From the NCBI GenBank assembly GCA_019056435.1, contig CP077641.1, positions 2,232,001-2,296,000 on the forward strand: 64,000 nucleotides of DNA, written 5' to 3'. The notes under the pieces were generated by a model. It saw only the letters and a program-made list of their open reading frames with translations. It was not told the DNA's origin and did no database searches. Positions within the stretch are counted from its first letter, which is position 1. Every line of letters starts with the position of its first letter. The DNA is from Stutzerimonas stutzeri (GTDB lineage Bacteria > Pseudomonadota > Gammaproteobacteria > Pseudomonadales > Pseudomonadaceae). This document shows positions 1 to 9,912 of this stretch, piece by piece. The translations under genes and the position numbers were made by a program.

Positions 1-638
1 AACCGGACCCTCGAGCGCGCCCATGCGCTGGCCGAGCAGTTCGGTGCCCATGCGATCCTGCTCGCCGATATCCCGCAGGAGCTGTACAACAGCGACATCG
101 TCATCAGTTCAACCGCCAGCCAGCTACCAATCCTCGGTAAGGGCGCGGTCGAGCAGGCGCTGAAAAAGCGCAAGCACAAGCCGATGTTCATGGTCGACAT
201 CGCCGTTCCTCGCGACATCGAGCCTCAGGTGGGGAGCTCGACGATGTCTACCTTTATACCGTCGATGACCTGCACGAGGTGGTCGCGGAGAACCTCAAGA
301 GCCGCCAAGGGGCGGCGCAGGCGGCCGAGGAGCTGGTGGCGGCGGGCACCGACGACTTCATGGTGCGGCTGCGCGAGCTGGCGGCGGTGGACGTGCTCAA
401 GGCCTATCGGCAACACGCCGAGCGCATCCGCGACGAAGAGCTGTTGAAGGCCCAGCGGCTGCTCGCCAACGGCGGGGCGGCCGAAGAGGCACTGGCGCAA
501 TTGGCGCGAGGGCTCACCAACAAGTTGCTGCATGCGCCGAGCGTGCAGCTGAAGAAACTTTCTGCCGAAGGGCGCGTGGAGGCGTTGAGCATCGTTCAAG
601 AGCTCTTCGCCTTGCACAACAGCACGGAAAAGACATGA
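1..638 (+). CDS. hemA: Glutamyl-tRNA reductase, C-terminal part (frameshifted)
   Basis: HemA reduces glutamyl-tRNA to glutamate-1-semialdehyde, the first committed step of haem synthesis by the C5 pathway. The window opens inside the gene in frame 1, in the NADPH-binding domain ([19 protein letters not shown], then [12 protein letters not shown]), and the helical dimerisation tail follows in frame 3 ([20 protein letters not shown] to the end). The frames join at a G4 run at about 231-234. One more G would give the expected VGELDD. The stop overlaps the prfA start as ATGA, the usual hemA-prfA arrangement in pseudomonads. Because the gene is essential, a sequencing error is more likely than a real mutation. 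The 5' end lies outside the window. Confidence 0.93.
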
Positions 639-1717
639 AGGCGTCACTGCTGAACAAACTCGACATCCTGCAGGATCGCTTCGAAGAACTTACGGCGCTG
701 CTCGGTGATGCCGAGGTCATCAGCGATCAGACGCGCTTTCGCGCCTATTCTCGCGAGTATGCCGAAGTCGAGCCGGTGATCACCGCCTACCGCCGCTACC
801 TGAAATTGCAGTCCGACCTCGAGGGGGCCCAGGCGCTGCTCAAGGACAGCGATCCGGACGTCCGCGAGATGGCCGAGGAGGAGGTTGCCGAGTCGCAGGC
901 GCAGGTGGCCGAAGTCGAGGGGCAGCTGCAGCGAATGCTGTTGCCGAAGGATCCGAAAGACGGGCGCAACGTGTTTCTCGAGATTCGCGCCGGCACGGGC
1001 GGCGACGAAGCGGCGATCTTCTCCGGCGACCTGTTTCGCATGTATTCGCGCTATGCCGAGCGGCAGGGGTGGCGGGTCGAGATCCTCTCCGAAAATCCGG
1101 GCGAACATGGCGGCTATAAGGAAATCATCTCCCGCGTCGAGGGCGAGAACGTCTTCGCCAAGCTCAAGTTCGAGTCCGGCGCGCACCGCGTACAACGCGT
1201 TCCGGAAACCGAGTCGCAGGGGCGCATCCACACCTCGGCTTGCACGGTCGCGGTGCTGCCCGAGCCTGACGAGCAGGTCGCCATTGAAATCAATCCGGCA
1301 GATTTGCGCGTCGACACCTACCGCGCTTCCGGAGCAGGTGGTCAGCACATCAACAAGACCGATTCGGCCGTGCGCATCACCCACCTGCCCAGCGGCATCG
1401 TCGTCGAATGCCAGGAAGAGCGCTCGCAGCACAAGAACCGGGCTCGTGCCATGGCCTGGCTCGCGGCAAAGCTGCAGGATGTTCAGGACAGCGCGGCGCA
1501 CAAGGAAATCTCCGAGACCCGCAAGCTGCTGGTTGGCTCCGGTGACCGCTCCGAGCGCATCCGCACCTACAACTTCCCGCAGGGCCGGGTGACCGATCAC
1601 CGCATCAACCTGACCCTCTACTCGCTGAACGAGGTGATCGGCGGTGCAGTGGAACAGGTCATCGAGCCATTGTTGCAGGAATACCAGGCCGACCAGCTCG
1701 CCGCGCTGGGCGACTGA
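635..1717 (+). CDS. prfA: Peptide chain release factor 1
   Basis: RF1 reads UAA and UAG stop codons and triggers peptidyl-tRNA hydrolysis on the ribosome. The 360-residue protein has the family's usual length. Residues 190-192 are PET in the context [10 protein letters not shown], matching the PxT stop-codon recognition tripeptide of RF1 rather than the SPF of RF2. The universal GGQ lies at 235-237 in [15 protein letters not shown]; its glutamine is normally methylated by PrmC, which is the next gene. The start overlaps the hemA stop by 4 bp, implying translational coupling. No damage is seen. Confidence 0.98.
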   Translation: MKASLLNKLDILQDRFEELTALLGDAEVISDQTRFRAYSREYAEVEPVITAYRRYLKLQSDLEGAQALLKDSDPDVREMAEEEVAESQAQVAEVEGQLQRMLLPKDPKDGRNVFLEIRAGTGGDEAAIFSGDLFRMYSRYAERQGWRVEILSENPGEHGGYKEIISRVEGENVFAKLKFESGAHRVQRVPETESQGRIHTSACTVAVLPEPDEQVAIEINPADLRVDTYRASGAGGQHINKTDSAVRITHLPSGIVVECQEERSQHKNRARAMAWLAAKLQDVQDSAAHKEISETRKLLVGSGDRSERIRTYNFPQGRVTDHRINLTLYSLNEVIGGAVEQVIEPLLQEYQADQLAALGD

Positions 1718-1763
1718 TGGTCGCCGTTCGCCCCCATATGACGCCCGTCTCCGGTAGCTGAAG

Positions 1764-2624
1764 ATGGCCACGATCGAAACCTTGCTGCGCAGTGCCAACC
1801 TGCCCGATTCGCCCACTGCCAGGCTCGACGCCGAATGGCTGCTCGCCGACGCCCTGGGCAAGTCGTCCAGCTACCTGCGCACCTGGTCCGATCGCGATGT
1901 GGACACGGCGGCCGAGGCGCGCTTTCAGGCCAGCCTGGCGCGGAGGAGGGCCGGTGAGCCGGTTGCCTACATTCTCGGGCGTCAGGGCTTCTGGAGCCTC
2001 GATCTGGAAGTCGCGCCGCATACGCTGATCCCGCGGCCGGACACCGAACTGCTGGTCGAGGCCGCACTGGCCCTGGCGCCCTCGACCCCTTTGCAAGCGC
2101 TGGATCTGGGCACCGGGACCGGTGCCATCGCGCTGGCTCTGGCTGTCGAACACCCGGCATGGCAGGTGACCGGCGTCGATCGGGTCGTCGAGGCCGTCGC
2201 GCTGGCGACGCGCAATGCCACACGGCTCGGGCTGGTCAATCTCCGCTTCGAGCGCAGCGACTGGTTCGCCGCGCTGGTCGGGCACCGCTATGACCTGATC
2301 GTCAGCAACCCACCCTATATCCCGGCGAGCGATCCGCACCTGCAACAGGGCGATGTACGTTTCGAACCCGCCAGCGCGCTGATAGCCGGGGAAGATGGGC
2401 TGGACGATATCCGGCGGATCGTCGAAGCCGCACCGGCGCATCTGCACCCAGGGGGCTGGTTGCTGCTCGAGCACGGTTATGACCAGGCCCCGGCGGTGCG
2501 GGCTCTACTCGGGGCGGCGGGTTTCGTCGATGTGGCCAGCCGGCGCGATTATGGCGGGCACGAGCGGGTCAGCCTGGGCCGCCTGCGTCATGCCATCACA
2601 ACAGGAGATCGGGATGCTGAGTGA
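1764..2624 (+). CDS. prmC: Release factor glutamine N5-methyltransferase
   Basis: PrmC (HemK) uses S-adenosylmethionine to methylate the GGQ glutamine of release factors, improving termination. The 286-residue protein has the N-terminal helical domain that contacts the release factor, then a Rossmann methyltransferase fold with the SAM loop DLGTGTGAIALALA (about 114-127) and the catalytic NPPY motif at 182-185. It starts 46 bp after prfA and its end overlaps the next gene by 11 bp, so prfA-prmC-moeB read as one operon. Enzyme and substrate are encoded side by side. Confidence 0.97.
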   Translation: MATIETLLRSANLPDSPTARLDAEWLLADALGKSSSYLRTWSDRDVDTAAEARFQASLARRRAGEPVAYILGRQGFWSLDLEVAPHTLIPRPDTELLVEAALALAPSTPLQALDLGTGTGAIALALAVEHPAWQVTGVDRVVEAVALATRNATRLGLVNLRFERSDWFAALVGHRYDLIVSNPPYIPASDPHLQQGDVRFEPASALIAGEDGLDDIRRIVEAAPAHLHPGGWLLLEHGYDQAPAVRALLGAAGFVDVASRRDYGGHERVSLGRLRHAITTGDRDAE

Positions 2625-3369
2625 TGATGAGTTGCTGCGCTACAGCCGCCAGATCCTGCTCAAACAGGTCGACATCGAGGGCCAGTTGCGACTGAAGAAC
2701 AGTCGGGTGCTTATTGTCGGTCTGGGCGGTCTCGGCTCGCCGGTGGCACTGTACCTCGCCGCTGCCGGCGTCGGCGAATTGCACCTGGCTGATTTCGACC
2801 GGGTCGACCCGACCAATCTTCAGCGACAGATCATCCATGACACGGCCGCGGTCGGCCAGCACAAGGTCGATTCGGCGATGACCCGCCTGGCGGCGATCAA
2901 TCCGGGTATCACGCTGGTCGGCCACCGTGCCGGGCTGGATGCCGATTCGCTGGGTGAGGCGGTCGCCAATGTCGACCTGGTGCTCGATTGCACCGACAAC
3001 TTTGCCGTTCGCGAGGCGGTCAATGCGGCTTGCGTGGCGGCACGCAAACCACTGGTAAGCGGCGCGGCGATCCGGCTGGAAGGCCAGCTGTCGGTGTTCG
3101 ACCCGCGTAATGACGCCAGTCCCTGTTATCACTGTCTCTACGGGCATGGCAGCGAGGCCGAGCTGACCTGTAGCGAGGCTGGCGTACTGGGGCCTGTGGT
3201 TGGGTTGGTCGGCAGCCTGCAGGCGCTCGAGGCATTGAAGGTGCTGGTCGGATTTGGCGAGCCGCTGGTGGGGCGCCTGTTGCTGGTCGATGCGCTGACA
3301 GGTCGGTTCCGCGAGCTGAAGGTCAAGCGTGATCCAGGTTGCGCCGTCTGCGGAGGCTCGCGTGGCTGA
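2614..3369 (+). CDS. moeB: Molybdopterin-synthase adenylyltransferase MoeB
   Basis: An E1-like enzyme of the ThiF/MoeB/HesA family. MoeB adenylates the C-terminal glycine of MoaD so that it can be sulfurated for molybdopterin synthesis. The 251-residue protein has the nucleotide loop [11 protein letters not shown] near residue 35, the DCTDNF motif, and two CxxC pairs (CYHC and CAVC) that should bind structural zinc. I chose the ATG at 2614, inside the end of prmC with AGGAG just upstream, because the open frame further 5' lies on prmC coding sequence. ThiF is the alternative, but the hemA-prfA-prmC-moeB order is typical of pseudomonads. Confidence 0.93.
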   Translation: MLSDDELLRYSRQILLKQVDIEGQLRLKNSRVLIVGLGGLGSPVALYLAAAGVGELHLADFDRVDPTNLQRQIIHDTAAVGQHKVDSAMTRLAAINPGITLVGHRAGLDADSLGEAVANVDLVLDCTDNFAVREAVNAACVAARKPLVSGAAIRLEGQLSVFDPRNDASPCYHCLYGHGSEAELTCSEAGVLGPVVGLVGSLQALEALKVLVGFGEPLVGRLLLVDALTGRFRELKVKRDPGCAVCGGSRG

Positions 3370-4153
3370 CGAAGCGCCCATCGGGGTGTTCGATTCCGGC
3401 GTCGGCGGGCTTTCGGTGCTGCGCGAGATTCGTGCCCGATTGCCACAGGAGTCGCTGCTCTACCTGGCCGACAGCGGGCACGTCCCTTACGGCGAGAAGA
3501 GCCCGGACTTCATTCGCGAACGATGTCGCGTGATTGCGGAGTTCCTGCTCGAGCGGGGCGCAAAGGCACTGGTGGTCGCCTGCAATACCGCGACGGCGGC
3601 CGGTGTGGCCGATCTGCGTGAGCGTTACCCGGCGCTGACGGTGGTCGGCATGGAGCCTGCCGTGAAGCCGGCAGCCCAGGCCACCCGCAGTGGCGTGGTG
3701 GGCGTGCTGGCCACCACGGGAACGCTGAAGAGCGCGAAATTCGCCGCCTTGCTGGACCGATTCGCCAGCGACGTGCGCGTCATCACCCAGCCGTGCCCCG
3801 GATTGGTCGAATGCATCGAAGCCGGAGAACTCGAATCGCCGGGCACGCGCGCGCTGCTCGCCGGGTTCGTACAGCCCTTGCTCGAGGAAGGTTGCGATAC
3901 CCTGATACTCGGCTGCACCCATTACCCCTTCGTCAAGCCGCTGTTGCGCGAGATGGTGCCGTCTGGCGTGGTACTGGTCGACACCGGTGCCGCCGTTGCC
4001 CGGCATCTCGAAACCCTGCTCGTCGCCAGGGGATTGCTCGCCTCGGGGCCGGCCCGGGTGCGCTTCTGGAGTAGCGGCGATCCCTCGCGATTGGCCCGGG
4101 TTCTTCCTATACTTTGGGGCGAAAACGGTACAGTTTCCGACTGTTCTGTTTAG
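3362..4153 (+). CDS. murI: Glutamate racemase
   Basis: MurI makes D-glutamate for peptidoglycan by cofactor-independent racemisation with two cysteines. The protein has [14 protein letters not shown] near the N-terminus, the first catalytic cysteine in ACNTAT (Cys74) and the second in GCTHYPF. I prefer the GTG at 3362 because GGAGG sits 5 bases upstream and it gives a standard 263-residue protein. An in-frame ATG at 3329 would add 11 residues and extend the overlap with moeB. The gene overlaps moeB by 8 bp and probably ends the hemA operon. Confidence 0.96.
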   Translation: MADEAPIGVFDSGVGGLSVLREIRARLPQESLLYLADSGHVPYGEKSPDFIRERCRVIAEFLLERGAKALVVACNTATAAGVADLRERYPALTVVGMEPAVKPAAQATRSGVVGVLATTGTLKSAKFAALLDRFASDVRVITQPCPGLVECIEAGELESPGTRALLAGFVQPLLEEGCDTLILGCTHYPFVKPLLREMVPSGVVLVDTGAAVARHLETLLVARGLLASGPARVRFWSSGDPSRLARVLPILWGENGTVSDCSV

Positions 4154-4235
4154 GAACTCCCCGTTTCGCATGGGCTCTGTATTCCGAGGGCAGACACACT
4201 AAAAAGCGATGCCCATTTTCAATAAGGAAATGTCT

Positions 4236-4754
4236 ATGAAAAAGCTGATGTCCTTCGCGACCGTCGCCGCTGTTTTGCTGGGCCAGGCGGGCACCGCGAA
4301 TGCGCTGGATCTGACCGCTGCCGTTGGGCGTACAGGCGAGTCGACAATGACCTATCGCCTGGGTGCGCAGATGGATTTCAACCGTAGCTGGTTCCAGAGC
4401 GGCGTGGGCCGGCTCACGGGCTACTGGGATGCGGGATACACCTACTGGGAAGGCGACGAAACCACGAGCAACCACAGCCTTTCGCTCGCCCCCGTTTTCG
4501 TCTACGAGTTCAATGGCGACACGGTCAAGCCTTATATCGAGGCAGGGATCGGCATCGCGGCCTTCGAAAACACCGAAGTGGAAAACAACGAGCTGGGGTC
4601 TTCCTTCCAGTTCGAGGACCGGTTTGGTGCGGGCTTGCGCTTTGCGGGCGGGCATGAAGTGGGCGTGCGTGCGATCCACTACTCCAATGCTGGTATCAAG
4701 AAGCCCAACGACGGTATCGAAAGCTACGCCATTCACTATCGGGCTGCGTTCTAG
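4236..4754 (+). CDS. pagL: Lipid A 3-O-deacylase PagL
   Basis: PagL is an outer-membrane beta-barrel hydrolase that removes the 3-O-linked acyl chain of lipid A. The start at 4236 has AAGGA 7 bases upstream and gives 172 residues, against about 173 for the P. aeruginosa precursor. A signal peptide (MKKLMSFATVAAVLL...ANA) precedes strands with alternating aromatic residues. The catalytic His and Ser lie in IHYSNAG, and a following Glu in NDGIES completes the family's His-Ser-Glu arrangement. The protein ends in phenylalanine, as expected for Bam-dependent insertion. An ATG at 4209 is in frame but lacks a good ribosome site. It lies 82 bp after murI, as in P. aeruginosa. Confidence 0.93.
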   Translation: MKKLMSFATVAAVLLGQAGTANALDLTAAVGRTGESTMTYRLGAQMDFNRSWFQSGVGRLTGYWDAGYTYWEGDETTSNHSLSLAPVFVYEFNGDTVKPYIEAGIGIAAFENTEVENNELGSSFQFEDRFGAGLRFAGGHEVGVRAIHYSNAGIKKPNDGIESYAIHYRAAF

Positions 4755-4810
4755 GCAATCGGCTGCGAAGTCCTTTGCAGCTTTGCGCCGCGACTCCACA
4801 TCAGACGCCC

Positions 4811-4841
4811 GCTATCGCCCGAGACTCGCTCGGGCGATAGC
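4811..4841. terminator. Hairpin between convergent pagL and uraA
   Basis: A perfect 13-bp inverted repeat (GCTATCGCCCGAG and its complement) with a 5-base loop lies between the ends of pagL and uraA. There is no strong T run on either side, so termination may be weak or Rho-assisted. The symmetry and position suggest it serves both genes. Confidence 0.65.
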
Positions 4842-4847
4842 CAAGGG

Positions 4848-6110
4848 TCAGCGTTGCTCGTCGAGCTGCTTGTTTTTCCAGCCTTCGCCGCCAGGCAGGA
4901 CCAGGTTCAGCACCAGCGCTACGATGGCGCACAGAGAAATGCCGGACAGGCTGAACTCGCCGTGGCCGATCACCATTCCGCCAATGCCGAATACCAGCGT
5001 GACGGACACGATGATCAGGTTGCGGGCTTCCGACAGGTCGATCTGGTGACGAATCAGCGTACTCAGGCCGACCACCGCGATCGAGCCGAACAGCAGGCAG
5101 AGAATCCCACCCATCACCGGAACCGGAATGCTCAGCAGGGCGGCGCCGAATTTGCCGATGAAGGCGAGCGTGATCGCGAAGACCGCCGCCCAGGTCATGA
5201 CCTTGGGGTTGTAGTTCTTCGTCAACATCACTGCACCGGTTACCTCGGCGTAGGTCGTGTTCGGCGGTCCGCCGAACAGGCCCGCCGCGGACGTCGCGAG
5301 GCCGTCACCCAGCAGCGTGCGATGCAGGCCCGGTTTCTTGATGAAGTTGTTGCCGGTGACACCACCAATCGCCACCACGCCACCGATGTGTTCGATGGCC
5401 GGCGCAAGGGCCACCGGTACCATGAACAGGATGGCGCCCCAGTGGAACTCAGGTGCCACGAACTTCGGCATGGCGAGCCAGGGCGCGGCCGCGATGCCTG
5501 TGGTATCGACGACGCCGAAGACGAATGACAGGCCGTAGCCCATTGCCACGCCGGCCAGGATCGGGACCAGGCGGAACAGCCCCTTGCCGAGTACGGCGAC
5601 CAGCAGTGTGGTAACCAGGGCGGGCATGGAGATCAACATCGCCGTCTCATAGGGTACGAGTTGGGCACTGGCGTCGCCGGACTTGCCCATCGCCATGTTG
5701 ACCGCTACGGGGGACAGCGCCAGGCCGATCGAAATGATCACCGGAGCGATCACGACAGGAGGCAGCAGACGGTCGATGAAATTCGGACCCTTCAGCTGCA
5801 CGGCGAAGCTGAGCAGGATGTAGACGATGCCGGCCGCGACCACGCCGCCGAGCACTGCAGGCAGACCGAAGTCCGCCTTGGCGGCAATGATCGGCGCGAT
5901 GAAGGCGAAGCTCGAGGCGAGGAACACAGGGACCTGGCGTTTGGTGACGAGCTGGAACAGCAGGGTGCCAAGGCCAGCGGTGAAGAGCGCCACGTTCGGA
6001 TCCATCCCGGTGATCAGGGGCATGAGGACCAGCGCGCCAAAGGCGACGAACAACATCTGCGCGCCTGCGATCACTTGGCGACCCAGCGATTCCTCCTTGA
6101 GTTGCGACAT
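4848..6110 (-). CDS. uraA: Uracil permease (NCS2 family)
   Basis: UraA is an inner-membrane proton-coupled uracil importer. The 420-residue protein is almost entirely hydrophobic, with the repeated 7+7 helix pattern of NCS2 transporters. The substrate-site region reads PAIEHIGGVVAIG, with the conserved Glu, and the family signature GLFGGPPNTTYAEVTGAV follows. It starts 2 bp after the upp stop, so upp-uraA form a salvage operon that imports uracil and converts it to UMP. Confidence 0.95.
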   Translation of the reverse strand: MSQLKEESLGRQVIAGAQMLFVAFGALVLMPLITGMDPNVALFTAGLGTLLFQLVTKRQVPVFLASSFAFIAPIIAAKADFGLPAVLGGVVAAGIVYILLSFAVQLKGPNFIDRLLPPVVIAPVIISIGLALSPVAVNMAMGKSGDASAQLVPYETAMLISMPALVTTLLVAVLGKGLFRLVPILAGVAMGYGLSFVFGVVDTTGIAAAPWLAMPKFVAPEFHWGAILFMVPVALAPAIEHIGGVVAIGGVTGNNFIKKPGLHRTLLGDGLATSAAGLFGGPPNTTYAEVTGAVMLTKNYNPKVMTWAAVFAITLAFIGKFGAALLSIPVPVMGGILCLLFGSIAVVGLSTLIRHQIDLSEARNLIIVSVTLVFGIGGMVIGHGEFSLSGISLCAIVALVLNLVLPGGEGWKNKQLDEQR

Positions 6111-6112
6111 GC

Positions 6113-6751
6113 TCAGACGTCCTTCTGCTTGGTGCCGAAGATCTTGTCGCCGGCGTCACCCAGTCCGGGCACGATGTAGCCGTTCTCGTCGAGGTGGTCG
6201 TCGATCGACGCGGTATAGATGGTGACGTCTGGATGCGCCTTTTCCACCGCGCGGATGCCTTCCGGCGCGGCAACCAGGACCAGCGCGCGGATTTCCTTGC
6301 AGCCTGCCTTCTTGAGCATGTCGATGGTGGCGACCATCGAGCCGCCCGTGGCAAGCATCGGGTCGATGATCATCGCCAGGCGCTGGTCGAGATCGTCGAC
6401 CAGACGCTCCAGGTAGGTGTGTGCCTGCAAGGTCTCTTCATTACGCGCGATGCCGACCGCGCTCACCTTGGCGCCGGGGATGAGGCTGAGCACCCCGTCG
6501 AGCATCCCGATGCCGGCGCGCAGTATCGGCACCACGGTGATCTTCTTGCCGGAGATCTTCTGAACCTGAACCGGGCCGCACCAACCGTTGATGCTGTAGT
6601 CTTCCAGAGGCAGGTCCCGGGTCGCCTCGTAAGTCAGGATCGAGCCGACTTCCTGAGCCAGTTCGCGAAAGTTCTTGGTACTGATATCCGCCCGGCGCAT
6701 CAGCCCCAGTTTGTGACGAATCAAGGGGTGGCGAATTTCTTGAATGCTCAT
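6113..6751 (-). CDS. upp: Uracil phosphoribosyltransferase
   Basis: Upp joins uracil to PRPP to give UMP. The 212-residue protein matches the usual length. It has the [12 protein letters not shown] segment, the PRPP-binding loop [12 protein letters not shown] (about 130-141) and the C-terminal uracil-binding [11 protein letters not shown]. It is the first gene of the upp-uraA operon and is divergent from hpt across a 176-bp spacer. I see no riboswitch or clear operator in that spacer. Confidence 0.97.
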   Translation of the reverse strand: MSIQEIRHPLIRHKLGLMRRADISTKNFRELAQEVGSILTYEATRDLPLEDYSINGWCGPVQVQKISGKKITVVPILRAGIGMLDGVLSLIPGAKVSAVGIARNEETLQAHTYLERLVDDLDQRLAMIIDPMLATGGSMVATIDMLKKAGCKEIRALVLVAAPEGIRAVEKAHPDVTIYTASIDDHLDENGYIVPGLGDAGDKIFGTKQKDV

Positions 6752-6927
6752 GGCGGCTCCGGCGGGAAAATAAACCGGCGTAGATTAATGCATCGGGCTT
6801 GGGGCGGCTATTGATGAGTCAAATAAGCACTTGCCCTGTCGGTCGCTGCATCGGTATCGTCGCGCCCCTTCATTTCCATGGGCCGTAACGCCGCTGCCCT
6901 GTCGTAAATCCAACCGGAGCATCGCCA

Positions 6928-7485
6928 ATGTCCGCCGATCTTGCTCATATCCGCCAAGTCATGGCCGAAGCCGACTGCCTCCACCCGGAAGCCGAGGTGG
7001 AAGCGGCTATCGACGCCCTTGCCACCAAGATCAATGCCGAACTGGCGGATCGAAATCCCGTCGTGTTCTGCGTCATGAACGGTGGGCTGATCTTCTCCGG
7101 CAAGCTGGTGCCCAAACTGAACTTCCCGCTGGAGCTGTCCTACCTTCACGCTACCCGTTACCGCAACGAAACCAGCGGCGGCGAGCTGTTCTGGAAGGCC
7201 AAGCCGGAGATTTCGTTCATCGATCGGGACGTGCTGATCATCGACGACATTCTGGACGAGGGGCACACCCTCGGTGCGATCATCGATTTCTGCCGTCACG
7301 CCGGCGCATCGGCGGTGCACACGGCCGTGCTGGTGGACAAGGAACACGCCCGCAAGGCGCGGCCTGATCTGAAGGCCGATTTCGTCGGACTTACCTGTGT
7401 AGATCGGTACGTGTTCGGCTATGGCATGGACTACAAGGGTTACTGGCGCAATGCGCCGGGCATCTATGCAGTAAAAGGGCTCTGA
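6928..7485 (+). CDS. hpt: Hypoxanthine-guanine phosphoribosyltransferase
   Basis: A purine salvage enzyme converting hypoxanthine and/or guanine with PRPP to IMP or GMP. The 185-residue type I phosphoribosyltransferase contains the PRPP loop VLIIDDILDEGHTLG near residue 100 and the base-binding segment DRYVFGYGMDYKGYWRN near the C-terminus. It stands divergent to upp-uraA, so the block handles both pyrimidine and purine salvage. P. aeruginosa has the same neighbourhood. Base preference cannot be told from sequence alone. Confidence 0.93.
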   Translation: MSADLAHIRQVMAEADCLHPEAEVEAAIDALATKINAELADRNPVVFCVMNGGLIFSGKLVPKLNFPLELSYLHATRYRNETSGGELFWKAKPEISFIDRDVLIIDDILDEGHTLGAIIDFCRHAGASAVHTAVLVDKEHARKARPDLKADFVGLTCVDRYVFGYGMDYKGYWRNAPGIYAVKGL

Positions 7486-7493
7486 CTCAATGG

Positions 7494-7525
7494 CTGCCCT
7501 GCGGCGGGCGCGCTCCGCAGGGCAG
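7494..7525 (+). terminator. Hairpin after hpt
   Basis: CTGCCCTGCGG and its exact complement form an 11-bp stem around a 10-base loop, 8 bases after the hpt stop. No U tract follows, so a Rho-independent role is plausible but not certain. Confidence 0.6.
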
Positions 7526-7941
7526 TCCTCGCATCCAAGGACGCGGTGCATGCCTCGCTTCGATTGTTTCCTTTCGCCCCATTTGGCTCGCCCGGTAACG
7601 CCTGCTCGAATCGCACCTTGTCTTGGCGAGGCTCGATAAGCGAGCCCTGGCTCCGGATGTGGCATCCTCGCCGATGCCGTGATGGCTACTGGCCCACGAT
7701 TCCTCCGATTTTCCGCCCATTCCCTCGCAAACGCTCTATGACGGGGCTTGCGCCTGGCCGGCGTGCGGCTAAGCTCTCGCTTAGCTTCGCCAGCGTCCCG
7801 TTGTGGTAAATGGCCTGAAGCCCAGTAACGGGAAGGCCGTTCATACTTAAGGATTACAAACCAAATCAAACCTTAGTGCGCTTATCGCTCTGCTGCCGTG
7901 TCGTTAGGGTGAGCGTACTTCGAACCAACCAGGAGCGCCTC
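7526..7941. other. Intergenic region before the DUF1302 gene
   Basis: About 416 bp without a convincing gene. The open frames here lack codon bias, ribosome sites and recognisable products. A 7-bp inverted repeat, GCTAAGC with a 4-base loop, lies at 7768-7785. The last 100 bases are relatively AT-rich and probably hold the promoter of the downstream gene, but I cannot assign -35/-10 boxes. Confidence 0.5.
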
Positions 7942-9815
7942 ATGACAAAAACAACAAGGCAAGGAATCTTCCAGCCCAAGACTCTGGCTCTCGCCGTAGC
8001 CCTTGGGACCGTGGCACCGGCTTATGCGGTGAATTTCAATATCGGCGAGATCGAAGGGCAGTTCGACTCTTCGCTCTCCATCGGAGCCAGCTGGTCGACG
8101 ACTGATCGGGATATGGATCTGGTCGGTATCAACAACGGTGGTACCGGTTATACCCAGACGGGCGATGATGGTCGGTTGAACTTCAAGAAAGGTGAAACCT
8201 TCTCCAAGATTTTCAAAGGGGTTCATGATCTTGAACTCCGTTACCGTGATAGCGGCGCTTTCATTCGTGGCAAGTACTGGTATGACTTCGAACTGAAAGA
8301 CGAGAGTCGTCTGTTCAAGGACATCAGTGACAGCAATCGAAAAGAAGCGGCACAGTCTTCCGGTGCACAGATTCTCGACGCGTTTCTCTATCACAACTAT
8401 TACCTGGGCGATTTGCCGGGAACGGTTCGTGTTGGCAAGCAGGTGGTCAGCTGGGGTGAAAGTACCTTCATCGGTAACTCCATCAACTCGATCAACCCGC
8501 TCGATGCCGCCGCGTTTCGCCGACCGGGTGCCGAAATCAAGGAAGGCCTCATTCCCGTCAACATGCTCTACGTGTCCCAAAGCGTGACTGATCGGTTGAG
8601 CATGGAGGCGTTCTACCAGCTGGAATGGGATCAGACTATCGTTGACAACTGCGGTACGTTCTTTGCTGTCGATGTCGCCCAAGATGGTTGTAATAACAAC
8701 TACAACGTAGGTAGTCCGGCCATCGCCCCGCTGCAACCTGTAGCGGCTGCGTTTGGTCAGGGCTTTGACGTTACGTCCGAGGGCGTCGTTCTGCCGCGTG
8801 GCGGTGATCGTGACGCAAGGGATTCGGGGCAGTTTGGTCTGGCCCTGCGTTGGCTCGGAGATGCGACCGAATACGGCGCGTACTTCATGAACTACCACAG
8901 CCGCACGCCCATCGTGAGCACCCAATCGGCTGGCCTGGTACCGCTACGGCTCTGGGCAACGGCAATCCGCTTGCCGGACCTACTGGAGGCATTCTTGGAA
9001 GCGTTTGCGGTGTAGCGTTCGGGGGCGCGCCCGGTTGCTACGCTAACCCGGCGTATAGTCAGACGGTGGCTGGGCTGGCCCAGAGTGTAATGCTAGGTAA
9101 TGGCCAGTACTACTTGGACTATCCGGAAGATATCCGCCTCTATGGTTTGAGCTTCTCGACGACATTGCCAACCGGCACTGCGTGGGCGGGTGAGATCAGC
9201 TACCGTCCAAATGCCCCCGTCCAGATCAACACCACAGATGTTACGCGTGCTCTGCTAAATCCGATTGCTCCTGGTACTTCTCCCGTGGCGAGCACCTTTG
9301 GTGCTGATAACCGCGGCTACAACCGTAAGGAAATCACTCAGATTCAAACGACATTCACTCATTTCATCGATCAGGTGCTTGGCGCCGGTCGTGTCACTCT
9401 GGTAGGTGAAGTGGGTTATGCACATGTTGGAGCGCTGGAAAGCAAAAGCGAGCTGCGTTATGGCCGCGATGCGATTTACGGAACGCCTGACGATCCGGCG
9501 CAGCTCGCCGCATACGGCGACGACGGCTTCGTCACCGCCAACTCCTGGGGATATCGCCTTCGCGCCCTGGCGGATTACAGCAACGTCTTCGCCGGCGTGA
9601 ACCTGACGCCGAACATTTCGTTCTCGCATGACGTGGACGGCTACGGCCCGAACGGCTTGTTCAACGAAGGTTCGAAGGCCATAAGCATCGGGGTGGATGC
9701 GGTTTACCAGAACGCCTACACCGCCAGCCTGTCGTACACCGATTTCTTCGGCGGCGACTACAACACGCTGGTCGATCGTGACTTCCTCGCGCTGAGCGTG
9801 GGTGTGAATTTCTAA
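7942..9815 (+). CDS. DUF1302 family outer-membrane protein (frameshifted)
   Basis: A large exported protein of the DUF1302 family, likely an outer-membrane beta barrel; its molecular function is not established. The ATG at 7942 has AGGAG 6 bases upstream and begins a signal peptide ending near APAYA. The mature part is rich in aromatic and glycine residues, contains VGKQVVSWGES, and ends in phenylalanine like many porins. The frame changes from 1 to 3 near 8930-8945 (ending ...IVSTQSAG, resuming PGTATALGNGN), consistent with one lost base. Restored length is 624 residues. It precedes a DUF1329 gene, the usual partner. In other bacteria such pairs sit near hydrophobic-substrate catabolism or export genes (recalled). 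Confidence 0.8.
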
Positions 9816-9912
9816 GGAGGCTTAGTCCGCGCACGGGGCCGCTTGGTCCCGCCGCGCAACGGCGTGATGCAAAGGCCTCCGGCCATACAAGATCAAGAGG
9901 AACTGGAAGCGT

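Noticed and set aside
7546..7809. 87-codon open frame after hpt
   Set aside because: It has no coding bias, ribosome site or family resemblance and opens next to the terminator hairpin.
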